Numbered from the stretch's first letter, positions 8,255 to 18,493 are shown. The stretch is 64,000 nt of DNA from Sarcina sp034439435 (GCF_034439435.1 NZ_JAPCKJ010000001.1:124001-188000), one strand, 5' to 3'. A program made the numbers and translations. Notes: generated from the sequence alone by a model not told the origin.

Positions 8255-9436
8255 TTATATAATTAATCCAACAATAGTTGCTGTTAACATACTTACTAAT
8301 GTTGCACCATATAGTAGTTTTAATCCAAAACGTGCAACCACGTTTGCTTGCTCTTCATTAAGTCCTTTTACAGCTCCTGAAATAATTCCAATTGAAGAGA
8401 AATTTGCAAAGGAAATTAAGAATACAGAAACAATGCCTATTGATCTTGCTGATAAATGTATACTTCCACCTACTAAGAAATTCATTGCAACAAATTCATT
8501 GGATACTAATTTAGTTGCCATTACACTTGCAGCTTGTATTGATTCATTTAAAGGTACGCCCATTAAAAATGCAAATGGAGCGAATACATATCCAAGCGCA
8601 TCTTGGAAAGTAATACCAAAAATTCCTTTGAATAATATATTAATCATAGCAATTATTGCTACAAATCCGACTAACATAGCCCCTACTATAACAGCTACTT
8701 TAAATCCATCCAAAATATATTCACCAAGGACTTCAAAAAAAGTTTGTTTCTTTTCTTCATTAACTTCTAAAATATCTTCTTCTTCTGTTACCGTATATGG
8801 ATTTATAACTGATGATATAATAAATCCACCAAATAAATTTAAAACAAGTGCTGTTACAACATATCTAGGTTCTAAAAGAACCATATAAGAACCAACTATA
8901 GACATAGATACTGTTGACATAGCTGATGCACAAAGAGTATATAATCTATGTTTAGGCAATAAACCAAGTTGTTTTTTTACTGAAATAAATACTTCAGATT
9001 GACCAAGTATAGCTGATGCTACTGCATTATAAGATTCTAATTTACCCATTCCATTAATTTTGCTTAAAACTAATCCTATATATTTCACTATAACAGGAAG
9101 TATTTTTAAATATTGTAAAATACCAATTAAAGCAGAAATAAAAATTATTGGTAAAAGAACACTAATAAAAAACGAAAACTCATTAGCATTAACTAATCCA
9201 CCAAATACAAAATTCACTCCTTCTCCGGCACATTTAAGCAATACTTCAAAACCATTTGCTATACCACCTACTAAATAACTTCCTAATTCAGTATTTAGTA
9301 AGACAAAGCCAAGTATGAACTGTAAAATAAGCATTATAATGACAGGCTTATATTTTATATTTTTCTTATCACTACTACCAATCCACGCAAGTGCTAAAAT
9401 AACAACTAATCCTATGACTCCAATAATATATTTCAT
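8255..9436 (-). CDS. NupC-family concentrative nucleoside transporter
   Basis: Imports nucleosides with H+ or Na+ across the membrane. The 393-aa protein has the CNT layout: an N-terminal three-helix Nucleos_tra2_N region, a central gate domain and a C-terminal transport core. It carries the family signature region ILGQSEVFIS and the C-terminal SARSIGIVSVFLISFANFSS. I chose the ATG at 9436 (MKYIIGVIGLVV). The in-frame extension to 9463 starts at TTG without a ribosome site and would put Arg residues before the first helix. It is monocistronic with its own terminator. No purine riboswitch is visible upstream. Confidence 0.9.
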   Translation of the reverse strand: MKYIIGVIGLVVILALAWIGSSDKKNIKYKPVIIMLILQFILGFVLLNTELGSYLVGGIANGFEVLLKCAGEGVNFVFGGLVNANEFSFFISVLLPIIFISALIGILQYLKILPVIVKYIGLVLSKINGMGKLESYNAVASAILGQSEVFISVKKQLGLLPKHRLYTLCASAMSTVSMSIVGSYMVLLEPRYVVTALVLNLFGGFIISSVINPYTVTEEEDILEVNEEKKQTFFEVLGEYILDGFKVAVIVGAMLVGFVAIIAMINILFKGIFGITFQDALGYVFAPFAFLMGVPLNESIQAASVMATKLVSNEFVAMNFLVGGSIHLSARSIGIVSVFLISFANFSSIGIISGAVKGLNEEQANVVARFGLKLLYGATLVSMLTATIVGLII

Positions 9437-9979
9437 TTTTATTCTTCTTCTTAAATACGACAAGTTTAATATTATTATGTTCTATATATAGTACAATAAA
9501 TACACTTTACTTTTAGTAGATTGTTTTTTTATTTTTAGTAACCTTTAGTCCAAATTTGTAATTATATTTTTTAATCTTAGAATAATAAAAATGTGGATAG
9601 ATATCTTTCACCACAATTACAAACATACTTATTATAAATTCCTTATGAACATTTGTAAAGAAATATTTAAATTTTATTCAAATATCGCTTTTGAAATACT
9701 ATTCTTACACTCCTTTATTCTACCTGCAACCATAGAAAACAGAACTTGCTAAAGTTAAACTCAACGAATATATAATGCTAAAAGAATAATTTGTGCCTAT
9801 AAGAATATTATCATTAGTAAAAAAATCAAAATAACCTATATACCATATAATTTTAGAGACTTATGAAATTCTTTAATAAAAAATAATAGAGTGTTGACTT
9901 TATTTAAATATCAACACTCTAAAACTAATAAACTTTTATTTAATATAAAAACTTTTTATATTAAAACCCAAAGTAATTT
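9437..9979. other. Intergenic region upstream of the nucleoside transporter
   Basis: About 540 bp of AT-rich DNA. It presumably contains the nupC-like promoter and, at its distal end, the terminator of the OPT/PqqD operon. I see no riboswitch fold and no credible ORF. Confidence 0.5.
9889..9919 (-). terminator. Terminator of the OPT-PqqD operon
   Basis: GAGTGTTGA/TCAACACTC stem, followed on the minus strand by an AT-rich T-run. It lies about 60 nt past the PqqD-like stop. Confidence 0.8.
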
Positions 9980-10321
9980 TTACTCTATTTTTTCAATATA
10001 CTTGCAGTTTAAATATATGTGATTTAAAAAAACTAATAATCTTTCATAAAGTGGTTGTACTTTATCACCAAATTTAGCTTCTAACTCTTCACCAATTTCT
10101 TTAACAGTTTTAGTTCCATCAATTTGGCTAAATACCTCACTACTATATTCATCAAAAGTAATTTTTTTATACATAGGAATTTTAACTTTTAACTTTCTAA
10201 AAAATCTTTGAATCTTATGATCCTGTTTTTCTAAAACAGTAACTATTCCATTCTCATCCACTTCATATTTAAGATTATCACATATCTTAAATCTCATATT
10301 TAAAAGTTCGTCATTATCCAT
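9980..10321 (-). CDS. PqqD-like (RiPP-recognition-element type) small protein
   Basis: 113 aa. The C-terminal half (about residues 50-110) has the PqqD/RRE winged-helix pattern: FSQIDGTKTVKEIGEELEAKFG corresponds to the usual DGKRTVxEIAEEL helix, followed by a leucine-rich helix. The N-terminal 45 residues add a Y-E-V-D-E-N-G strand pair. PqqD domains normally bind peptide leaders for radical SAM or cyclodehydratase enzymes. None is encoded nearby. The gene overlaps the 3' end of the OPT transporter gene by 8 nt and is translationally coupled, so it probably works with that transporter, perhaps in peptide binding or regulation. That role is inference. Confidence 0.75.
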   Translation of the reverse strand: MDNDELLNMRFKICDNLKYEVDENGIVTVLEKQDHKIQRFFRKLKVKIPMYKKITFDEYSSEVFSQIDGTKTVKEIGEELEAKFGDKVQPLYERLLVFLNHIYLNCKYIEKIE

Positions 10322-12236
10322 TATCTTTCACCTTAGACCTCATAATAGGTAATACAGTTGATAAAACTAAAAGAATTAGCACAATTATTGCCATTCCATT
10401 ACTAGCTACAAAACCAGTAGGAGTTCTTGGTGTTATTATTCCTGTTACTTGTAGAACTATTCCTATTAATCCTACAATAGATCCTCCTGCTACAAGTCCT
10501 GAAGATAAACTTATACCATTAGAAACCTTAACTTCTTTTTCATGATCACTCTTGCTCATTTTTTCAATAACTACACGTATTAATGCACCTACTAAAATTA
10601 TAGAAGTTGTTGATATAGGTAAGTAGAATCCAATTGCAACAGTCATTATTGGTAAATCTACTAAGAATAAGAATAAAGCCATAACTACTCCTACAATAAT
10701 CATAGGCCATGGTAAATTACCTTCCATTATACCTGAAGTTAATGTTGACATTAAGTTAGCTTGTGGTAATGCGAAAGGTGCATCTGCTCCAGTAACTGCT
10801 AATTGGCTAGAAAGTACTAATATTGTTGCAGTAACAACAACAACACCAACTATACTTGCAAGTACGAAAGAATTTTGCATTTCTTTTTTGCTACCACCAA
10901 TTATGTAAGTTACTTTTTGAGATTGGCTGTATCCACCTGCTACTGATATAGCAACAACCATAAATGTAGCAAATAAAAGTAATGTTTTATTATCAGCTTT
11001 TCCAGTCCATCCCATTATAACGAATACTAATGTTAATATTACTAATGAAGCTATTGTCATACCTGATACTGGAAGGTTTGATGTTCCTATTGTACCAGTT
11101 AGACGACCTGCAACTATTACAAATAATAAAGATAATATTAATGAAACAACTGCTCCAGCTATAGCCATACCAATACTATTAGAAATAAAGAACCCTGCTA
11201 CGAAAGCTATTACAGCTCCTGCTAAAAGTATTACTATAGCACCACTATTTTTCTCAGTATTTCCCTCATTAGCCGGACTTGCTTTTAATGTTTCTTTTAT
11301 GGAAACTATTATAGTTGGTATAAGTTTTATAGCACCTATTATACCACCACAAAGCATCATTCCTGCTCCTATGTACTTAACATAACTTCCTGATATTGCG
11401 TTTACATCCATTTGATGAATTAATATTGAAGCATCATTCCATGAATGCATACTCTTTTCTGCCATATCACTGAAATATCCTATTAATGGAGCTATTCCAA
11501 AGTTAGCTAGTATAGAACCTGCAAACATAGTAAGTGATACTTCCAATCCAACTATAAATCCTATACCAAGTAAAAGTGGGTTTACTTCAGTAGAAAATTT
11601 CCACTTATAAAATTTACTTCCTAAATATGTAACAGTATTATTTATTACATTAAAAAATGATCCTGTTAAAACATTTATGATACCACTTATAACAAATCCA
11701 ATTCCCATAAACTTAATTGAATCTTCGCTTCCTTCTGAAGCAACAAGAGTTTCAGATATTGCCATTGATTCAGGATACATAAGTTTTCCATGTTCTTCAA
11801 TTATTAGATAGTTGTAAACTAAAGATAGACATCCTACACCAAATAGAACTCCACCTACACCTACAGCTAGACCTTCTAAGAAAGTAATATTACTTCCTAT
11901 TAATATTATTGCTGGCAGTACAAAGATCATACCACTTGCTATGGATTCTCCCCCACTTGCCATACCTTGAGTTATATTTTTTCCAAGAATACCTTTACTA
12001 CGTGCAAATATTCCTACAAATACTGAACCTATAATTGCACCAGGTATACCAGCAGCAACAGTTAAACCTGACTTCATTCCTGAATAAGCAGTAGATGCTG
12101 CAAAAACAGCAGCTAATATTATACCTATTATTAATACAGGCAGATTAACTCCATTTTTTGATTTACCAGTGAAATATGGAACATAATCCTTTCCACTTAC
12201 ACCGCCATAAGCCTCTTTAGGTAATTTCTTTTTCAT
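10314..12236 (-). CDS. OPT family oligopeptide transporter
   Basis: 640-aa polytopic membrane protein with about 14-16 helices, of the OPT superfamily (peptide or metal-chelate/H+ symport). Recognisable stretches are the N-terminal ITGKSKNGVNLPVL-type entry followed by GMKSGLTVAAGIPGAIIGS, GGESIASGMIFVLPA, YPESMAISETLVASEG and PWPMIIVGVVMALFLFLVDLPIMTVAIGFYLPIS. The length matches bacterial members. It is the first gene of a two-gene operon with the PqqD-like protein. Substrate is unknown. Peptides are most likely because of the partner. Confidence 0.9.
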   Translation of the reverse strand: MKKKLPKEAYGGVSGKDYVPYFTGKSKNGVNLPVLIIGIILAAVFAASTAYSGMKSGLTVAAGIPGAIIGSVFVGIFARSKGILGKNITQGMASGGESIASGMIFVLPAIILIGSNITFLEGLAVGVGGVLFGVGCLSLVYNYLIIEEHGKLMYPESMAISETLVASEGSEDSIKFMGIGFVISGIINVLTGSFFNVINNTVTYLGSKFYKWKFSTEVNPLLLGIGFIVGLEVSLTMFAGSILANFGIAPLIGYFSDMAEKSMHSWNDASILIHQMDVNAISGSYVKYIGAGMMLCGGIIGAIKLIPTIIVSIKETLKASPANEGNTEKNSGAIVILLAGAVIAFVAGFFISNSIGMAIAGAVVSLILSLLFVIVAGRLTGTIGTSNLPVSGMTIASLVILTLVFVIMGWTGKADNKTLLLFATFMVVAISVAGGYSQSQKVTYIIGGSKKEMQNSFVLASIVGVVVVTATILVLSSQLAVTGADAPFALPQANLMSTLTSGIMEGNLPWPMIIVGVVMALFLFLVDLPIMTVAIGFYLPISTTSIILVGALIRVVIEKMSKSDHEKEVKVSNGISLSSGLVAGGSIVGLIGIVLQVTGIITPRTPTGFVASNGMAIIVLILLVLSTVLPIMRSKVKDNG

Positions 12237-13024
12237 ATACCTAATCTCTCCTTTCGTTTATTTATACCAATAGAATAATACTGTATCCATTGATATATCC
12301 TAATGTTATATTTTCTATAAAATGCACAAATATTATACTATATCCATATAAAACAATAACTGCTTGGCTTTATATAATTTATTTGTACATGTTATATTTA
12401 AATTCTTACTTAAAAATTAACTTAAATATAAAAGTCACCTTTTAAGTATATTATTTTGTATAGTAAAACCTATTGTCACTATACTTGTTAATTTTTTCTC
12501 TTGAAATTTTATTAACTGTATAAATAAGAAATGTAATCTGAGAAGTATTTTTTAGTTTAAATCAATTGATACCTTACTTAAATTCATCTTTAAGCATTAA
12601 AATCTTTTATAACTTTTATTGAATTAAAATATAATAATTATAAATTTTTTATTATATTTATTATGATATCACTTCACCTTTTAAAAATCCATGATATTTT
12701 TTCCATATATTCAAATTTATCAAAGAATAATTATACAGCATAATCAAACCAAAAACAATTTAATTATATACATTATAAGTTTCTTGTTATTAGATAAAAA
12801 CCTCATCAATAATTTATTTAAGGCTTTTTTAATGAATGATTTTAATATGTTTCTTTATATTTATAAGTATAAATATATTGTAACTAGTTCTAGATATTAA
12901 TTCTTTAAACTCACGAAAAATTTAGATTATTTGTTATTTTAACTTATAAAAAAAACTGCGTAGATTATAAACCTACGCAGTTTTCTTATTACAAATTTCC
13001 TTTTTTATCAATCAACAAAAGTTA
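12237..13024. other. Long intergenic region, no supported gene
   Basis: About 790 bp of strongly AT-rich DNA between the OPT promoter and the GH84 gene end. A plus-strand 69-codon frame at 12691-12900 has low-complexity Ile/Leu/Tyr/Asn composition and no ribosome site, so I do not call it. The only clear element is the terminator at 12954-12983. Confidence 0.6.
12954..12983. terminator. Bidirectional terminator after the GH84 gene
   Basis: AAACTGCGTAG/CTACGCAGTTT stem with a short loop, with A-tract and T-tract on either side. It lies about 40 nt from the stop at 13025. Confidence 0.9.
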
Positions 13025-16000
13025 TTACTTTTTCTTTCTCTTTAAAACAAAAGTTCCTGATGCCATCATAGCTAATCCTAATTGTAAGAATACTGATGAT
13101 GAAGCTCCTCCAGTGTTTGGTAAGCTACCCTCAGGTTTTTCCGGATTTTCTGGTTCTTCAGAATCTCCTGGATTTTCTGGCTTCTCAGGTTCTTCTGGTT
13201 GTTCCGGTTTTTCTGGCTCTTCAGGTTCTTCTGGATTTTCTGGCTCTTCAGGTTCTTCTGGATTTTCTGGCTCTTCAGGATCCACAGGACCTTCAGCATC
13301 ATCTTTTTTAACTAATCCAGTAATTGCTTCACTTAAAGCTTTTACTGTATTATCTACTTCTTCTTGAGTAGCATCCTCTTTACCTAAAACTCCTTTAGCT
13401 AAATTTAATTTTTCTTGTAAGTTAGTCCAAGATTCTTTTGTATAATCTTCCTCTTCAAGATCTTCTGCTTCCTTAATTACCTCTTCTAATTTAGACTTAT
13501 CTACCTGAACCTCTTCTTTAATTGTTGAAAGTCCTATTTCATGAAGAGTTGGTGCAAAACCATCCCACTCAACTTTTATTTCAAATACATTCTCAAATGC
13601 TGCTGTACTAAATTCATTAAAGCTCTTATCTAAGCTTCCTACTTCTGCCCATCCATTTTCATTTCTTACAGATACTGTTGCATTAGAAATTGTATTTGGA
13701 TTTTGTATTATTGTAAAGTTTTTAATATCTGTTCTGTCAGAAAGTCTGTAAGTTAAGTGACCTGTTTTAGGAGCACTTCCTAATGGCTTAAATGCAGTAT
13801 TTAACTTTCCATCAATTAAATTCTTGGGTTCAAACTTGGCTTCTGCTGTTGGTCTAATATCAAAATTAACATCATTATTTGAATACTCAACTTCTAATTT
13901 ATTTAAATCAAAAGTTATATCATTATCTGTATTATTTAAAATACGAACATAACGAGCATTTATAACTTCAGATAGATTTTTTATTTCTGTCCATTCTACT
14001 CCATTAATTGATGACTCTAATACTAATTCATCATTTTTTGTGAAGTCAGCAGTTATATTAGTAATTTCTCTAAGTTTATTTAACTTAATTCCAATATATT
14101 GGCCTTCTGATAATTTAACATCATTTAATTCTACAAGTGAAGCTTTTTCCTCTGATACACTTACTTGGTTTTCTTCTAATTCTTCTACATTAGTATAAGC
14201 TTCTAACTTCATATTGCTTTCATCTTTTTTATTAACAGAGAATTCTCTAACAGCTATCCAGTTATTTAATATTTCCTTAGTAGGAATAAATCTTAAATAT
14301 TTAGCTGTTATGTCTAAATCTTCTACAACAATCTTATGCATCTGTGGTCCATAATCAACACCATCTACATCTGTCCAATTTTCACCATCCATTGAATATT
14401 GGAACTTTCCATAGTTAAATGCATCTCCTTCGTCTTGACCTTGCTCAAATATAATACTATTAACCTCAGTTACTTCATTTAATTCTACGGCAACATAGTC
14501 TCCCTCTTTAGCTGCATTACGTATCCACATACATGAATATCTAGTATTATCTCCATCAGCTATACTTTGAACATGTCCCCAATATAATGGACTCATATTC
14601 GTATAAGGACGAAGTGTTAACTTCTTAGTGTCTGGATTTATAACTTGATCAATATTATCTCCTATAATTTTAGATAAGTCTTTTGCAAAAGGTATTAAAT
14701 GTCTTGTACCTGGTTCTGGTCTAGATTGTCCATTTAATACTGGTGTTCTATGAGATCTTGAAGCAGTGTACTCATCTTCTCCTAAAACATAATACTTTAT
14801 AGCTTGCTCATAGTTACCCTTTTCAAAGGCTACAGCAGCATTTATATATGCTATAGTTGATTCTGCTAAATCTCTTAAAGAATCAACCCACCCTTTAATT
14901 TCACCTTTTAATAATTCATTCTTAGATTTAGTTGCAAAATTATTAGTTGCATCTAAAATCTCTTGATATTCATCTAAAATAACTTTACTATAGTCTATTA
15001 TAGACTCATTAGCCCATAACTTTCTTGTAAACTCTTCTATTGTTGGTCTTAATTCTTCAGATTCTTCTAAAGATAACCCATGCCAGTTTGGAGCTGGATC
15101 ACTCATATGTTTTGCAAATGTATGTAATTCTTCACTTGCATCTGGATCTATATATTTGAAAGAATCTTCCCAACTCTTATCAACATCAAAATCTGCTCTG
15201 TTCCAACCATAATCAGCTATAGCGAATAATGATACTTTTGAAGCTTGAGCTTCTTGCATTGGGTTAGTTACAATCCCTTTAAAGTTTGTAACTGTTGGAT
15301 CTAACATTTCTCCCTTACCCATTAATAAACGCTTGTTGTTTATATCATTTACAGGCCAGTTTAGCCACATAAATGCTTGACGCCCTACAGCTTGTTCAAA
15401 GAATTCAAATGTATCTTGAGTTACATATCCAAGTATTACATCACCAGTCCACATGATATCAATACTTTCTGGCATTGTACCAATAGTATTTAAGTATTCG
15501 TTATTAACATCTCCACCTGCTGATTCCTTTGTGTAAACTTTAGGAACAAATATGAATTCATATACATCTTTTTTTTCTAAACGCCACTTTTCTAAGTCTT
15601 CCATAAGTTGTACTTGATTTGAAGCATCTCCTTCAGCATCATCTGCAAGAACACCAAACTGACGTACTCCAACACTGTATAATTGTTCAAACTTAGCTAT
15701 TATTTTTTCTAAGTCAGATTTATAATTTTCTTCAGAATCAAAATTCATTCCATCTTTTAAGAAAGGATGTATTGTCCATATAAACTTATTCTTTGTTGCA
15801 GCTCCAACTTCAACCATCTCTTCAATTTCAGCTAATTTTTCTGCTGGATATGGTTCTCTCCATTTAAGACTGTGATATTCATCATCCTTTGGAGCAAAGA
15901 TGTATGCATTCATCTTAAAGTCTCCACCAAATTTCATTAAGTCCATACGGTTTTCATTACTCCAAGGAATTCCATAATATCCCTCAATAAATCCACGCCA

Positions 16001-16570
16001 TTGACCATCTGAATAATCTTTAATAAATAATTCCTTTAATTCATTTCCTTCTAATTGATTAAATATTGCTTTTAAAGATGTAATACCATAAAATGCTGAA
16101 TCAGTATTTTTACCTAATACGGCAATTACATTTCCCTTAACAGATACCATATGTGCATCATTCTTTTCAAAGTGAGCATCATCTACTAAATTATTTTCTG
16201 TAAAGTATTTATCTACAATCTCTTCTGAGTTGTTTATTCCAACTAGGAAGTTTGTTTTATCTTCTTTTATCTCATTACTTACTTCATGATTAATTCCCTT
16301 AATTGATAAAACTTCTATTAGTCTATTTTTTGTAGCCTGATCAATTCCCTCTTCAAATATGACATTAGCATCATTCGTTAAATTTACTACACTACTTCCA
16401 TATTCTATACTTTGAGGAATTGGATAGATTTCATATTCTGAACCCTTTGTTTCCTTCATCTCAGTAGCTAGTACATTTTTAACAGGTAAGCCTGATAATA
16501 AAGTTACCATCATGACTAAAGTCATAACTCTACTAACAAGCCAAATTAGTTTGTTACTTTCTTTCCGCAT
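13025..16570 (-). CDS. nagK: Cell-wall-anchored GH84 beta-N-acetylglucosaminidase (hyaluronidase family, NagK-like)
   Basis: Secreted surface exo-glycosidase of family GH84, the NagH-NagL (mu-toxin/O-GlcNAcase-like) group of C. perfringens. 1181 aa. There is a signal peptide with likely cleavage near residue 35 (VLA-TEM). An N-terminal beta-domain covers residues 45-185 and the catalytic barrel about 190-500. The barrel has WRGFIEGYYGIPWS and the paired catalytic Asp310-Asp311 in FGVLADDAEG. A helical region follows, then a CBM32/F5-8C-like module about 660-790, further beta modules, a FIVAR helical module about 1030-1100, a Pro/Glu wall-spanning repeat and LPNTGG from residue 1150 with hydrophobic segment and KRKKK tail for sortase. 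The symbol rests on remembered length and gene order near eno. Other paralogues are possible. Confidence 0.85.
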   Translation of the reverse strand: MRKESNKLIWLVSRVMTLVMMVTLLSGLPVKNVLATEMKETKGSEYEIYPIPQSIEYGSSVVNLTNDANVIFEEGIDQATKNRLIEVLSIKGINHEVSNEIKEDKTNFLVGINNSEEIVDKYFTENNLVDDAHFEKNDAHMVSVKGNVIAVLGKNTDSAFYGITSLKAIFNQLEGNELKELFIKDYSDGQWRGFIEGYYGIPWSNENRMDLMKFGGDFKMNAYIFAPKDDEYHSLKWREPYPAEKLAEIEEMVEVGAATKNKFIWTIHPFLKDGMNFDSEENYKSDLEKIIAKFEQLYSVGVRQFGVLADDAEGDASNQVQLMEDLEKWRLEKKDVYEFIFVPKVYTKESAGGDVNNEYLNTIGTMPESIDIMWTGDVILGYVTQDTFEFFEQAVGRQAFMWLNWPVNDINNKRLLMGKGEMLDPTVTNFKGIVTNPMQEAQASKVSLFAIADYGWNRADFDVDKSWEDSFKYIDPDASEELHTFAKHMSDPAPNWHGLSLEESEELRPTIEEFTRKLWANESIIDYSKVILDEYQEILDATNNFATKSKNELLKGEIKGWVDSLRDLAESTIAYINAAVAFEKGNYEQAIKYYVLGEDEYTASRSHRTPVLNGQSRPEPGTRHLIPFAKDLSKIIGDNIDQVINPDTKKLTLRPYTNMSPLYWGHVQSIADGDNTRYSCMWIRNAAKEGDYVAVELNEVTEVNSIIFEQGQDEGDAFNYGKFQYSMDGENWTDVDGVDYGPQMHKIVVEDLDITAKYLRFIPTKEILNNWIAVREFSVNKKDESNMKLEAYTNVEELEENQVSVSEEKASLVELNDVKLSEGQYIGIKLNKLREITNITADFTKNDELVLESSINGVEWTEIKNLSEVINARYVRILNNTDNDITFDLNKLEVEYSNNDVNFDIRPTAEAKFEPKNLIDGKLNTAFKPLGSAPKTGHLTYRLSDRTDIKNFTIIQNPNTISNATVSVRNENGWAEVGSLDKSFNEFSTAAFENVFEIKVEWDGFAPTLHEIGLSTIKEEVQVDKSKLEEVIKEAEDLEEEDYTKESWTNLQEKLNLAKGVLGKEDATQEEVDNTVKALSEAITGLVKKDDAEGPVDPEEPENPEEPEEPENPEEPEEPEKPEQPEEPEKPENPGDSEEPENPEKPEGSLPNTGGASSSVFLQLGLAMMASGTFVLKRKKK
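13126..13286 (-). repeat. Pro-Glu repeat coding tract of the wall-spanning region
   Basis: About 160 bp encode repeated P-E-E-P-E-N/K units just before the LPXTG motif. The short tandem DNA repeat makes both other frames open, so the plus-strand frames here are shadows. Repeat number may vary between strains. Confidence 0.8.
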
Positions 16571-16937
16571 TCTTTTTCCCCCTTAATTTCCCATTTTCAA
16601 TTTTTAATTATACTTTACATCAAAACCACTTTACCATTTATATACTTTTATGTCAATATATTAATTTAATTGTAGATTTATACTTTCAGGATAATTTCCT
16701 AACCTTTAATACGACATAAATTTTATTCACAATAAGGATACTAATACTATTAAAATTCATAAAAAAAGGCTATATCAAAATAACTCACCAATAAAACTTA
16801 TAGCTAGTATTAAGAGAATCTTTGAATAAACTTTAGAAATTGAATAATTAAAAAAATTCAAATAAAAAAACACACGAAAATCTTAATCTAAGATATTCAT
16901 GTGTTTATACTTAAATCTATTTCACTAAATTATCTAA
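16571..16937. other. Intergenic region
   Basis: Promoter region of the GH84 gene plus the terminator of the upstream S41-like gene (16864-16907). A possible weak hairpin with a long loop lies near 16767-16806. No ORF. Confidence 0.5.
16864..16907 (-). terminator. Terminator of the S41-like protease gene
   Basis: Imperfect stem of about 18 bp, with arms AAACACACGAAAATCTTA and TAAGATATTCATGTGTTT. It is followed on the minus strand by seven T and lies 30 nt past the stop. Confidence 0.8.
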
Positions 16938-18032
16938 TTACTTAATGTAGTCTTCTATTGATTCTAAAATAATTTCATCTGGATAAAGAGCCATAACTGA
17001 ATCATCCTCAATAAGTTTATAAAATCTTGTAGAATAAGTAACTACAAACTTACTATTCGGTAATGTAATTCTTAAAATTTCACCATAACAATTAGGCTTT
17101 CCTCCACTAGGCTCCCCAATTATTTTTGCATTGGTGTCATTTTTAAAGCTATAAGCATTTAAAAGAGCTGAAGAAAAGGTTTCTCTTCCTATTACCACTT
17201 TTAAATTCTCCTTATTATTTATCTTTTCATTATTCTTTATATAATTTATTAATAGAGTGAGTAGGGTTGAATCTCCACCTAAATTGTTTCTTATATCTAC
17301 AGTTACTCTTTGTATATTTTTCTCCTCAATTAAAGCTATTATATTCTCAATTTTTTTATCTATACTTTCCTCTCCATACTCCCTACAACTATTATATTTT
17401 ATATATAACTCTCCACTCTCTAAAATTTCAAACCAAAGATTCTCGGAATCATGTTTAGCATATATAGGGAGTCTCTCATTTGTATAAACTAAGTTTTCAA
17501 TAGAGCATGTTAAAACCTCATAGTCTCCATCCTCTAAGGTTATTTTTATTTTATCCATATTATCAACAATCAAAAGTCCATACAAAACTTCTGCTATTTG
17601 GAGATATTTCATACTTTGTGCCTTAAAGAAATACTCATTTTCAAAGGAAATAATATTAGAAAGCTCCTCTAATGCCTCTTCTATTTTCATACCTTCTATG
17701 GCTATAACCTTTTTAAATAGCAGATTTTCATAGTCCTTAGAAGTATTTATAATATATATTCCATCATTGAAATAATAAAATTTTAATGGAATAAATCTTT
17801 TAGCAGGAAATATTAGTGAAGTATGCGCATCCTTAAGAGAAGCCACAACTCTTGATATTTCCACCTTCATTTCCTCATAATCCAACTCATTAACTATTTT
17901 CTTTAAATCCTCTATTTTCTTATTAAAGACTTCTTCCTCTGTATAAGCAAATAGATTTTTATGTTTTTTCTTAAGTTCTTCCTTTAAATAATCAATGTCC
18001 TCTATCCACTTTTTCTCCCATGTACTTTCCAT
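16938..18032 (-). CDS. S41 family peptidase-like protein, cytoplasmic, no PDZ domain
   Basis: 364 aa. The C-terminal half (about 210-355) has the S41/tail-specific protease fold. VTVDIRNNLGGDS is the oxyanion-region strand. VVIGRETFSSALLNAYSF carries the nucleophile Ser in T-F-S-S-A, and IIGEPSGGKPNCYGE follows. The N-terminal half is helical and starts MESTWEKKWIEDIDYLKEEL. There is no signal peptide and no obvious PDZ domain, so it differs from CtpA-type secreted enzymes and resembles stand-alone clostridial S41 proteins. AAAGGAG supports the start. The catalytic Lys partner is not certain by eye. It is monocistronic between two terminators. Confidence 0.8.
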   Translation of the reverse strand: MESTWEKKWIEDIDYLKEELKKKHKNLFAYTEEEVFNKKIEDLKKIVNELDYEEMKVEISRVVASLKDAHTSLIFPAKRFIPLKFYYFNDGIYIINTSKDYENLLFKKVIAIEGMKIEEALEELSNIISFENEYFFKAQSMKYLQIAEVLYGLLIVDNMDKIKITLEDGDYEVLTCSIENLVYTNERLPIYAKHDSENLWFEILESGELYIKYNSCREYGEESIDKKIENIIALIEEKNIQRVTVDIRNNLGGDSTLLTLLINYIKNNEKINNKENLKVVIGRETFSSALLNAYSFKNDTNAKIIGEPSGGKPNCYGEILRITLPNSKFVVTYSTRFYKLIEDDSVMALYPDEIILESIEDYIK

Positions 18033-18113
18033 AAATTCTCCTTTATGCTTTAAAAGCTAATTTTCTTTGCTATAAATTTTATCCTTAAATTCTTCTCTAT
18101 ATTATAATAAAAG

Positions 18114-18154
18114 AAAAACCTCCACAATACATTTTTGTATTGTAGAGGTTTTTA
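18114..18154. terminator. Bidirectional terminator
   Basis: Stem AAAACCTCCACAATAC/TATTGTAGAGGTTTTT with a short loop and T-tract, just past the 50-aa ORF stop. Confidence 0.85.
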
Positions 18155-18164
18155 TGTATAATTA

Positions 18165-18317
18165 TTAATCCTTTAGAGACTTTGACATCTTATTTCTTAC
18201 TGGAACAAATTCTGAAGTTGTATCATTAGGATCAATATATTTATAATCTCCATTTTCATCTTTTCTGAGTCCTAAAGATGCCATTTTCTTTTTACTATTT
18301 CTATGTTTATTACCCAT
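18165..18317 (-). CDS. Small basic hypothetical protein, 50 aa
   Basis: A 50-codon minus-strand gene with a textbook ribosome site (GGAGGTGA, 6-7 nt before ATG) and its own terminator. The product starts MGNKHRNSKKKMASLG and continues with an acidic-polar segment KDENGDYKYIDPNDTT, then ends RNKMSKSLKD. The basic N-terminus resembles small spore or nucleic-acid-binding proteins, but I do not recognise a family. Codon use and the strong initiation site make it a real gene. Confidence 0.75.
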   Translation of the reverse strand: MGNKHRNSKKKMASLGLRKDENGDYKYIDPNDTTSEFVPVRNKMSKSLKD

Positions 18318-18493
18318 TTTTCTCACCTCCTATAATATTTATATTTATCATTCAATACTATATTATTCTTAGTGTTATAGCTAAAAATTATATATAAAAT
18401 TTAAATATTAATTTAAATTTGTTTTTTCCTTGTTATTTATCTTACTAAATCCTCATTCTTCATAAGGGCCACCCAACAATAGTAGATATAAAA

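Noticed and set aside
12691..12900. Plus-strand 69-codon open frame
   Set aside because: Low-complexity Ile/Leu/Asn/Tyr composition, no ribosome site, in AT-rich intergenic DNA.
13078..13367. Several overlapping open frames on both strands
   Set aside because: Shadows of the Pro-Glu repeat in the GH84 gene, where the repeat keeps other frames open.
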